NCBI RefSeq assembly: GCF_003611475.1
Contig: NZ_RAXT01000026.1
Span: forward strand, 1-43,568
Direction of reading: 5' to 3'
Source: Acinetobacter rongchengensis
Lineage (GTDB): Bacteria > Pseudomonadota > Gammaproteobacteria > Pseudomonadales > Moraxellaceae
DNA: 43,568 nucleotides
The position numbers and the translations under genes are program-made. Below are positions 36,978 to 43,568 of the stretch, one piece after another (position 1 is the stretch's first letter; each line of letters begins with the position of its first letter). A model generated the notes under the pieces. That model saw only the letters and a list, made by a program, of their open reading frames with translations. It was not told the origin of the DNA and searched no databases.

Positions 36978-38069
36978 TCAGAACTCACGACTTGCATCAA
37001 AAAAAGCTTTCCAATCAGCATCTTTTCGTGCGCGTTCTTTGGCGACTGTGTCAAGATAATATCGCATGCGTTTGGCGTCATCAGGATTATCTTTAAAAAC
37101 CACGCCAATCAACTGTTGCGCAATATGATCTGCTTTTAATTTGCCATCACTTAAATAAATCGCTTGTAGACTCGCTGCATGTGCAATATTGACAGCTTCG
37201 GCTGTAGACATGACTGCATCAGGTGTTTTTAAGCTTGCACCTTGTAAGCTTTGCCCCGTTCTGAATTCATTAAATACCGTGACTAAAAGTTCGATCACCT
37301 CAGGGCGAACTTGGACTTCACTATATAAGTCAGCAAGTTGTTGTTTTAGCTGTAATCCGACCAATTCAACCTCAAACTGACGATCACGGATTGGCTTGAC
37401 TGTTTCAAAGTTAAAACGACGTTTGAGGGCTGCAGACATTTCATGTACGCCACGATCTCTTAAGTTGGCTGTGGCAATAATGTTAAAGCCTTGCATTGCC
37501 TGCAAACTAAAGTCTTGTCCCATTTCAGGAATCATCATTTGCTTTTCAGAAAGTAAAGAGACCAGTACATCTTGAATTTCAGGTGGACAACGGGTGATTT
37601 CTTCAAAGCGTGCCAGTTGTCCATTCTTCATGGCGTGGAATAAAGGCGAGGGGATTAAGGATTTATCTGTCGGGCCTTCCGATAAAAGCAAAGCATAATT
37701 CCATGAGTATTTAATATGGTCTTCTGTTGTACCAGCTGTACCTTGGATGGTGAGTTGAGAGTTTGCTGAAATTGCAGCACTAAATAACTCGGATAACATT
37801 GATTTTGCAGTACCTGGCTCACCTACAAGCATCAGGCCTTGATTTCCCATCAACGTCACCAATGCACGATCAACCAGTGCATCATCACCATAAAATTTCT
37901 TTTGGATTTCTAATTGAGCATCACCTAAAATAAAGGTACGTACTGCATAAGCAGAAAGCTGCCATCCAGCAGGTTTCTTATGCTTATCTTGTGCTTTTAA
38001 GCGTGAAAGTTCTGCTTGATATTTTTGTTCAGAAGTTTGTTTTATCTGTGTACGAATATTTTCTATCAT
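36978..38069 (-). CDS. MoxR-family AAA+ ATPase (YehL-like)
   Basis: 363 residues from the ATG at 38069; a TTG at 38084 would add five. Walker A is GEPGTAKS (about 83-90), Walker B ends in RFEEI with the catalytic acidic pair at 156-157, sensor 1 is IIATANLRD (Asn202) and an arginine finger candidate lies in ALKRRFNFE. These define the MoxR clade of helix-2-insert AAA+ proteins, hexameric remodelling ATPases that work with VWA partners. It is first in the cluster. No convincing Shine-Dalgarno precedes the start. The shared 222-bp upstream gap with the EcsC gene contains AT-rich promoter-like sequence. Confidence 0.92.
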   Translation of the reverse strand: MIENIRTQIKQTSEQKYQAELSRLKAQDKHKKPAGWQLSAYAVRTFILGDAQLEIQKKFYGDDALVDRALVTLMGNQGLMLVGEPGTAKSMLSELFSAAISANSQLTIQGTAGTTEDHIKYSWNYALLLSEGPTDKSLIPSPLFHAMKNGQLARFEEITRCPPEIQDVLVSLLSEKQMMIPEMGQDFSLQAMQGFNIIATANLRDRGVHEMSAALKRRFNFETVKPIRDRQFEVELVGLQLKQQLADLYSEVQVRPEVIELLVTVFNEFRTGQSLQGASLKTPDAVMSTAEAVNIAHAASLQAIYLSDGKLKADHIAQQLIGVVFKDNPDDAKRMRYYLDTVAKERARKDADWKAFFDASREF

Positions 38070-38291
38070 TTTAAATAAATTCAAAAAACTAAAATCTAAA
38101 TTTATCTTAGTGAATAAAAATACAAATGCAAAGTGAGTATTTACGCTGCTGCGACAAATTGTGTCACAAAGAACTACAGTAAATGGTTTAAATTTTTACT
38201 TCTTTAACGAATCAAAACAGATTACAGTGGATAACCAGTGCAACAATACCGATTATCTTGTAAAGAAATATAAATGGGTGAGCAAAAGATT

Positions 38292-39767
38292 ATGTCTGAT
38301 ACGAATAATAAACAACGTGGTGGTTTGATCTCTAACGCTTTAGGTATGGCGAAAAAGCTCGGTGAAACAGGTTTTGAAATGATCAATCATGTTGCACCAG
38401 GTTCGGTAAGCAAGTTGGTGCAAAATCCTCAAGATGAAAAAGTGATTCAAGGCTTTGCCAAAGAGAAAACTGCATTTGAATCGAAAAAATATGAGAATCC
38501 TCAACAAATGATGCGTGAGCATTTACCCAATGTCACAGGTAAGTTGTTAGGGAGGCATTATAAAAAGATTAACAATGTTGCTGCCTTTATTTCTCCCGAT
38601 TTGAACGATAAATTATCAGATTATCTTTTTGATAAATTGAATGATTTTGTTTCCGAGTGGAGTTCAGCAGAAGCCTTATTAAAAGAAGTTGGTGCAAAGA
38701 ATTTAGCTGAATTGGCCAAAGATCCTGCTCGGTCAAAACGAATTAGCACCGCAATTGCCAATCAAAATAAAATTATTGCTGCGATCCAAGGCACATTAAC
38801 AGGTGCTGTGGGAGGGGTAGGGGCTCTGATTGATGTTCCAACTTCTCTTGCACTCGCTTTAAGAAGTATTTATCAAACAGGTCGAGCACATGGTTTTGAG
38901 TTAAATATTCAAGATCAAGCAGTCGTTGAATATATTTTCAAGCAAATTGATTTAGGCTCAGTTGCAGAAAAACAAGCTTTGATGGCGGCAATTCGTACAT
39001 TGACGAGCGTGATGGAAACCCACAATGTGACTCAGTTACAACAACTTTTAGGTTCTAGTAATGATACTGAGTTACTTAAAAAGTGGATCGCCAATGATGA
39101 TGGTTCATTTAAATTAAATTGGATGAATAACCTACCACACTTGGGTTTACTTTCTCGTTTAACGCCATTGGCAACCATGGGAATAAGTGCAGTTTACAGT
39201 TGGAAGTTGGTTGAAGATGCAACTGATCAAGCTGAAGTTGTTTTTTCAGGTGCACAAAATTATTTATTACAACATTCGAATGCACAAATAAGCGCATTAG
39301 AAGCTTATGAGAAGTCTGTAGAATTGTTATCTCAAGCCAGCCCTTTATTGTTAAATGAAACTCTTGAGCAAGGGCATCATCAAAAGCCTCATGCAGAGCT
39401 GAGTTCAATGGGTGAATCAGTACAAACAGCGACTGAGAATGACAGCATTAAACAAGTCGAAGTGAAAGTAAAAGCACCAGCAACTGAACAAAAGTTAGAA
39501 ATTGAACAAGAAGTTCAGCAAGGTATTCAGTCACTTGCAGATACGCATGTGCAAGAAAAGGCCGACGTGAAACCAATACCAGCCAAGCCTCGTCGTACTG
39601 CTCCCAAAAAGACGGCGCCGACAGCAACACAGCCTGAAGCGAAAAATCAAGTTACAGCAAAAACTGTAACAAAAAAGCGTACACCTGCAAAACCTAAGGC
39701 GGCGACAGCAAAAACAGAAAAACCAAATGATGAAGCGATTGATAAATCAGGAAATAATACGGACTAG
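38292..39767 (+). CDS. EcsC-family protein with Lys/Ala/Pro-rich tail
   Basis: About 491 residues. Residues up to roughly 330 look like the EcsC family: a basic N-terminus, then a Gly-rich hydrophobic stretch IQGTLTGAVGGVGALIDVPTSLALALRSIYQ, and another weakly hydrophobic segment near LGLLSRLTPLATMGISAVYSW. The last 110 residues are low-complexity and charged, ending in a histone H1-like Lys/Ala/Pro/Thr-rich tail. EcsC function is not established. An alternative ATG at 38274 would add six residues. It is divergent from the MoxR gene and ends before the rpsL promoter. Confidence 0.78.
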   Translation: MSDTNNKQRGGLISNALGMAKKLGETGFEMINHVAPGSVSKLVQNPQDEKVIQGFAKEKTAFESKKYENPQQMMREHLPNVTGKLLGRHYKKINNVAAFISPDLNDKLSDYLFDKLNDFVSEWSSAEALLKEVGAKNLAELAKDPARSKRISTAIANQNKIIAAIQGTLTGAVGGVGALIDVPTSLALALRSIYQTGRAHGFELNIQDQAVVEYIFKQIDLGSVAEKQALMAAIRTLTSVMETHNVTQLQQLLGSSNDTELLKKWIANDDGSFKLNWMNNLPHLGLLSRLTPLATMGISAVYSWKLVEDATDQAEVVFSGAQNYLLQHSNAQISALEAYEKSVELLSQASPLLLNETLEQGHHQKPHAELSSMGESVQTATENDSIKQVEVKVKAPATEQKLEIEQEVQQGIQSLADTHVQEKADVKPIPAKPRRTAPKKTAPTATQPEAKNQVTAKTVTKKRTPAKPKAATAKTEKPNDEAIDKSGNNTD

Positions 39768-39826
39768 AGTGATTAAAAACTTGAGTTGAAAATTGGAGTG
39801 GTCAATATTTGACGCCATGTTGAATG

Positions 39827-39855
39827 TTGACCATTTTTACTTCTTGGCTTACAAT
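39827..39855 (+). promoter_or_regulatory. Sigma-70 promoter of the str operon (rpsL)
   Basis: TTGACC at 39827-39832 and TACAAT at 39850-39855, exactly 17 bp apart, a near-consensus strong promoter. Transcription would start near 39862, at the 5' arm of the hairpin at 39863-39888. Confidence 0.8.
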
Positions 39856-39862
39856 TGCATGC

Positions 39863-39895
39863 CCTCAAAAAGTGGTACTTTTTTGAGGCTTTTTA
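39863..39895 (+). terminator. Terminator-like hairpin at the 5' end of the rpsL leader
   Basis: CCTCAAAAA pairs with TTTTTGAGG, then CTTTTT. It would end transcription arriving from the EcsC gene, but it also lies directly at the predicted start of the rpsL transcript and only about 20 bp before the rpsL start codon. Confidence 0.75.
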
Positions 39896-39914
39896 TTAAC
39901 GGGAGAATTGCCAT

Positions 39915-40289
39915 ATGGCAACAACAAATCAGTTGATCCGTAAGGGTCGTACGACTTTGGTTGAAAAATCAAAAGTTCCTGCGTTAAAGGCTTGTCCACA
40001 ACGCCGTGGTGTTTGTACACGTGTTTATACAACTACACCTAAAAAACCTAACTCAGCAATGCGTAAAGTTTGCCGTGTTCGCTTAACTTCAGGCTTTGAA
40101 GTTTCAAGCTATATCGGTGGTGAAGGTCATAACCTACAAGAGCACAGTGTTGTTCTTATCCGTGGTGGTCGTGTTAAAGACTTACCGGGTGTACGTTACC
40201 ATACCGTTCGTGGTTCTTTGGACTGTGCTGGTGTTAAAGATCGTAACCAGTCTCGTTCAAAATACGGTACTAAACGTCCTAAGAAATAA
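39915..40289 (+). CDS. rpsL: 30S ribosomal protein S12
   Basis: 124-residue decoding-centre ribosomal protein. The sequence [12 protein letters not shown] has lysine at position 43, and [14 protein letters not shown] has lysine at 88; these are the wild-type residues at the two main streptomycin-resistance positions, so no such resistance change is present. ACGGGAG upstream is a good ribosome-binding site. First gene of the str operon rpsL-rpsG-fusA-tuf. Confidence 0.99.
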   Translation: MATTNQLIRKGRTTLVEKSKVPALKACPQRRGVCTRVYTTTPKKPNSAMRKVCRVRLTSGFEVSSYIGGEGHNLQEHSVVLIRGGRVKDLPGVRYHTVRGSLDCAGVKDRNQSRSKYGTKRPKK

Positions 40290-40408
40290 TTCGTTAAGAA
40301 TTAGTTTTTAGACTGTAGACCGCAATCCTTTATCGTCTCGCTTGTCTGATTTCTGCATTTATTTTGTGAAATTCAAGCGACGTGTAGTAAGGCCAGTGAA
40401 TAGCACAC

Positions 40409-40445
40409 GACACTTTGTGCTCATGCTGGATAAACCTGAAGTGTC
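40409..40445 (+). promoter_or_regulatory. Stem-loop before rpsG, possible S7 autoregulatory element
   Basis: GACACTT and AAGTGTC can pair around a 23-base loop, 20 bp upstream of the rpsG start within the 176-bp rpsL-rpsG spacer. In E. coli S7 represses the str operon by binding this intercistronic region; whether this structure does so here is inference. Confidence 0.35.
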
Positions 40446-40465
40446 ATATTTATAGGTAGTTTAAA

Positions 40466-40936
40466 ATGCCAAGACGTCGCGTAGTCGCTGCTCGTGAAAT
40501 CCTTCCGGATCCGAAGTTCAGTAGCCAAACAATCGCTAAATTCATGAACCACGTAATGCAAGATGGTAAAAAATCGATTGCAGAAAGTATCGTTTACGGT
40601 GCTTTAGATCGCGTTCAAGAAAAAAACAAAGTAGACCCAGTTGAATTTTTCGAGACTACTCTTGAAAAAGTTCGTCCTATGGTTGAAGTAAAAGCACGCC
40701 GTGTTGGTGGTGCTACTTATCAAGTACCTATGGAAGTGCGCCCATCCCGTCGTACTGCCTTAGCTATGCGTTGGTTAGTAGATGCTGCTGCTAAGCGTTC
40801 TGAAAAAACTATGGCTTTACGTCTTGCTGGTGAGTTGCTTGATGCAGCTGAAGGTAAAGGCGCAGCGATCAAAAAACGTGAAGATGTGCATCGTATGGCT
40901 GAAGCCAACAAAGCCTTCTCTCACTACCGCTTCTAA
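40466..40936 (+). CDS. rpsG: 30S ribosomal protein S7
   Basis: 156-residue primary assembly protein that binds the 3' major domain of 16S rRNA in the 30S head. The N-terminal basic arm [46 protein letters not shown] and the C-terminal [15 protein letters not shown] are typical. Start preceded by TATAGGTAG. Second gene of the str operon. Confidence 0.98.
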   Translation: MPRRRVVAAREILPDPKFSSQTIAKFMNHVMQDGKKSIAESIVYGALDRVQEKNKVDPVEFFETTLEKVRPMVEVKARRVGGATYQVPMEVRPSRRTALAMRWLVDAAAKRSEKTMALRLAGELLDAAEGKGAAIKKREDVHRMAEANKAFSHYRF

Positions 40937-40970
40937 GCGGCTAAAACAGTCCCTAATCAGGAGAATACTC

Positions 40971-41033
40971 ATGCGTATTGCAGCACGATTTAACATCGCC
41001 CTCTACTCTAGTGGGGGATTTGCGGGAATTTAA
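40971..41033 (+). CDS. Putative 20-residue leader peptide between rpsG and fusA
   Basis: A 20-codon ORF starting ATG CGT ATT and ending TAA, with a strong AGGAG seven bases upstream of the ATG (40960-40963 GGAG). It lies 34 bp after the rpsG stop and 93 bp before fusA. No homologous protein is recognised. The initiation hexamer ATGCGT (40971-40976) is complementary to ACGCAT at 41064-41069 in the 5' arm of the downstream hairpin, so ribosome occupancy could affect folding. Whether it is translated is unknown; it may be a regulatory ORF or chance. Confidence 0.4.
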   Translation: MRIAARFNIALYSSGGFAGI

Positions 41034-41063
41034 GTTGTCCTTAAATTCGTATTGAGTATCCGT

Positions 41064-41096
41064 ACGCATCAATAAGTTATTGATGCGTCCTGTTTT
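41064..41096 (+). terminator. Hairpin in the rpsG-fusA spacer, possible attenuator
   Basis: ACGCATCAATA pairs perfectly with TATTGATGCGT around an AGT loop (41064-41088), followed by CCTGTTTT. It may attenuate or process the message before fusA. Confidence 0.55.
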
Positions 41097-41126
41097 AAAC
41101 AACAAAATTTAGGAATGCAAGAAATC

Positions 41127-43262
41127 ATGGCTCGTCAAACCCCAATTTCTCGTTATCGTAACATTGGTATTTCTGCACATATTGATGCGGGTAAAACTAC
41201 AACGACTGAACGTATCTTGTTCTACACAGGTGTATCTCACAAAATTGGTGAAGTACATGATGGTGCAGCAACAATGGACTGGATGGAGCAAGAGCAAGAA
41301 CGTGGTATTACAATCACTTCTGCTGCGACAACTACATTCTGGTCAGGTATGAGTAAGCAGTTCCCTGAACACCGTATCAACGTAATTGATACTCCGGGAC
41401 ACGTAGACTTCACAATCGAAGTTGAACGTTCTATGCGTGTTCTTGATGGTGCATGTATGGTTTACTGTGCTGTAGGTGGTGTTCAACCTCAGTCTGAAAC
41501 TGTATGGCGTCAAGCGAACAAATACCAAGTACCTCGTTTAGCATTCGTGAACAAGATGGACCGTACTGGTGCAAACTTCTTCCGTGTTGTTGAACAAATG
41601 AAGACTCGTCTTGGTGCGCATCCTGTACCAGTCGTTATTCCAATTGGTGCTGAAGAAGACTTCCAAGGCGTAATCGACTTGATCGAAATGAAAGCGATCA
41701 TTTGGGATGAAGCTTCACAAGGTATGAAGTTCGAATACGGTGAGATTCCTGCTGAACTTTTAGCTTCTGCTGAAGAATGGCGTACTAACATGGTTGAAGC
41801 TGCTGCTGAAGCTTCTGAAGAGTTAATGGATGAATACTTGAACAATGGCGATTTGACGAAAGAGCAAATCGTAAATGGTCTTCGTGTTCAAACTTTGGCT
41901 TGTCAAATTCAACCAATGCTTTGTGGTACAGCGTTCAAAAACAAAGGTGTTCAACGTATGTTGGATGCTGTAATTGAATTCTTACCATCGCCTACAGAAG
42001 TTAAAGCGATCGAAGGTGTACTTGACGATAAAGCTGAAACTAAAGCGATTCGTGAAGCATCTGACGAAGCGCCGTTCTCTGCGTTGGCGTTCAAAATCAT
42101 GAACGACAAATTCGTAGGTAACTTGACTTTCGTACGTGTTTACTCGGGTGTTCTTAAACAAGGTGATTCTGTTTATAACCCTGTTAAATCTAAACGTGAG
42201 CGTATTGGTCGTATCGTGCAAATGCATGCAAATGACCGTCAAGACGTTGAAGAAATCCGTGCAGGCGATATCGCTGCATGTGTAGGTCTTAAAGACGTAA
42301 CAACTGGTGATACTTTATGTGATGAGAAAAATATCATTACATTAGAGCGTATGGAATTCCCAGAGCCAGTAATTGCACTTGCTGTTGAGCCAAAAACTAA
42401 AGCTGACCAAGAAAAAATGTCAATCGCTTTAGGTCGTTTGGCGAAAGAAGATCCATCGTTCCGTGTTCGCACAGACGAAGAATCTGGCCAAACCATTATT
42501 GCAGGTATGGGTGAGCTTCACCTTGACATCATCGTTGACCGTATGAAGCGTGAATTCGGTGTTGAAGCGAACATTGGTAAACCAATGGTTGCTTACCGTG
42601 AGACGATCAAAAAGTCTGTTGAACAAGAAGGTAAATTCGTTCGTCAAACTGGTGGTAAAGGTAAATTCGGTCACGTATACGTACGTTTAGAACCGCTTGA
42701 TCCTGAAGCTGGTAAAGAATACGAGTTCGCTGAAGAAGTTGTTGGTGGTGTTGTACCTAAAGAATTCTTTGGTGCGGTTGACAAAGGTATTCAAGAACGT
42801 ATGAAGAATGGTGTATTGGCTGGTTACCCTGTTGTGGGTATCAAAGCGACATTATTCGATGGTTCTTACCATGATGTCGACTCTGACGAATTATCGTTCA
42901 AAATGGCAGGTTCTTACGCATTCCGTGATGGTTTCATGAAAGCAGATCCTATCTTGCTTGAACCGATCATGAAAGTTGAAGTAGAAACTCCAGAAGACTA
43001 CATGGGCGATATCATGGGTGACTTAAACCGTCGTCGTGGTATGGTTCAAGGTATGGATGATCTTCCTGGCGGTACTAAAGCCATTCGTGCTGAAGTTCCA
43101 CTTGCTGAGATGTTTGGTTACGCGACTCAAATGCGTTCTATGTCTCAAGGTCGTGCGACATACTCTATGGAATTTGCTAAATATGCTGAAACTCCACGTA
43201 ACGTGGCTGAAGGCATCATTTCTAAATTCCAGTCTGGCGGTAAAAAAGGTGACGACGAGTAA
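41127..43262 (+). CDS. fusA: Translation elongation factor G
   Basis: 711-residue GTPase that drives ribosomal translocation and, with RRF, ribosome recycling. P-loop AHIDAGKT at 17-24, switch/G3 DTPGH at 88-92 and G4 NKMD at 142-145; domains II-V follow with intact C-terminal [20 protein letters not shown]. The ATG at 41127 gives the standard [15 protein letters not shown]-terminus and has AAGA upstream; an ATG at 41115 would add four residues. Third gene of the str operon. Confidence 0.98.
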   Translation: MARQTPISRYRNIGISAHIDAGKTTTTERILFYTGVSHKIGEVHDGAATMDWMEQEQERGITITSAATTTFWSGMSKQFPEHRINVIDTPGHVDFTIEVERSMRVLDGACMVYCAVGGVQPQSETVWRQANKYQVPRLAFVNKMDRTGANFFRVVEQMKTRLGAHPVPVVIPIGAEEDFQGVIDLIEMKAIIWDEASQGMKFEYGEIPAELLASAEEWRTNMVEAAAEASEELMDEYLNNGDLTKEQIVNGLRVQTLACQIQPMLCGTAFKNKGVQRMLDAVIEFLPSPTEVKAIEGVLDDKAETKAIREASDEAPFSALAFKIMNDKFVGNLTFVRVYSGVLKQGDSVYNPVKSKRERIGRIVQMHANDRQDVEEIRAGDIAACVGLKDVTTGDTLCDEKNIITLERMEFPEPVIALAVEPKTKADQEKMSIALGRLAKEDPSFRVRTDEESGQTIIAGMGELHLDIIVDRMKREFGVEANIGKPMVAYRETIKKSVEQEGKFVRQTGGKGKFGHVYVRLEPLDPEAGKEYEFAEEVVGGVVPKEFFGAVDKGIQERMKNGVLAGYPVVGIKATLFDGSYHDVDSDELSFKMAGSYAFRDGFMKADPILLEPIMKVEVETPEDYMGDIMGDLNRRRGMVQGMDDLPGGTKAIRAEVPLAEMFGYATQMRSMSQGRATYSMEFAKYAETPRNVAEGIISKFQSGGKKGDDE

Positions 43263-43311
43263 TCTTTCGATTACTATAAGCCCAAACTAATTCATAGTTA
43301 AAAACCAAATG

Positions 43312-43334
43312 CTCATGTAGCGATCCTGCATGAG
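43312..43334 (+). repeat. Hairpin in the fusA-tuf spacer
   Basis: CTCATGTAG pairs with CTGCATGAG (one G-U) around CGATC, 22 bp before the tuf start codon. No T-run follows; possible RNA processing or stability element. Confidence 0.45.
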
Positions 43335-43355
43335 TAATTTAAAAAGGAAGCTCTC

Positions 43356-43568
43356 ATGGCTAAGGCTAAGTTTGAACGTAATAAGCCACACGTAAACGTG
43401 GGTACAATTGGTCACGTTGACCATGGTAAAACAACTTTAACTGCTGCAATTGCAACAATTTGTGCAAAAACTTACGGCGGTGAAGCGAAAGACTACGCAG
43501 CAATTGACTCTGCACCAGAAGAAAAAGCACGTGGTATTACAATTAATACTTCACACGTAGAATACGAT
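43356..43568 (+). CDS. tuf: Elongation factor Tu, 3'-truncated by window edge
   Basis: The first 71 codons of EF-Tu, which delivers aminoacyl-tRNA to the ribosome. [26 protein letters not shown] shows the P-loop GHVDHGKT at 19-26, and the switch I region [13 protein letters not shown] is reached at the right edge. AAGGAAG is five bases upstream of the ATG. It is the fourth gene of the str operon, 93 bp after fusA. Bacteria often carry two tuf copies; which one this is follows from its place in str. Confidence 0.97.
   Translation, partial: MAKAKFERNKPHVNVGTIGHVDHGKTTLTAAIATICAKTYGGEAKDYAAIDSAPEEKARGITINTSHVEYD

Noticed and set aside
38226..38236. Single GTGGATAAC DnaA-box-like site upstream of the EcsC gene
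   Set aside because: Isolated and one mismatch from consensus; such singles occur by chance.
41510..41845. Long minus-strand open frames within fusA
   Set aside because: Shadows of the biased codon use of a highly expressed gene; no ribosome-binding site or known domain.

Overview
The window looks like a chromosomal segment of an Acinetobacter species. This is inferred from the protein sequences (EF-G, EF-Tu, S12, the dad operon, the YjgN/M48 pair), the fairly low GC content and the gene neighbours; no database search was run. It is mostly ordinary core genome, with a small type VI secretion (T6SS) cargo island, a copper-resistance operon and one conserved but functionally uncharacterised multi-gene system.

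Layout. 1-3976: 3' end of uppP, rsmJ, a membrane-anchored C13 (legumain-like) peptidase and an S-formylglutathione hydrolase. 4205-7333: a YjgN/DUF898 membrane protein, a membrane-tethered M48 zinc peptidase and rpe. 7334-7682: a 349-bp gap holding five 12-bp tandem repeats, each with a DnaA-box-like core, and a strong terminator. 7683-11234: a His/Met/Cys-rich exported protein, then copA and copB. 11388-12511: a guanidine-II (mini-ykkC) riboswitch controlling the SMR guanidinium exporter gdx, a decayed second SMR 3' end, and ogt. 12649-14682: an AT-rich T6SS island with a PAAR protein, a PAAR-GH19 muramidase/chitinase-like effector and a secreted candidate immunity protein. It is followed by a CAAT microsatellite enclosed in a perfect inverted repeat.

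14813-26726 holds housekeeping genes: thiD, a HAD phosphatase, a Spo0M-like protein, then the D-alanine catabolic locus. In that locus an Lrp-type regulator diverges from dadA-dadX-ridA-cycA across two near-identical palindromic operators. An acyltransferase, an orphan anchored protein, hemJ and fabB follow.

27013-38069 (minus strand) is the most interesting block: a MoxR AAA+ ATPase, a DUF5682 protein, a VWA/MIDAS protein, a SWIM zinc-finger protein and a 1277-residue HEAT-like/DUF4132 protein. The first four are tightly packed or overlapping. The set matches in composition the uncharacterised E. coli yehL-M-P-Q plus yehI (molR-like) genes. By analogy with RavA-ViaA and other MoxR-VWA pairs it probably acts as an ATP-driven remodelling or conflict/stress machine; that is inference. 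An EcsC-family protein with a lysine/alanine/proline-rich tail is divergently encoded.

38292-43568 ends in the str operon: rpsL, rpsG, fusA and the start of tuf. The rpsL promoter sits directly on top of a terminator-like hairpin, and a 20-codon ORF with a good ribosome-binding site plus a strong hairpin separate rpsG from fusA.
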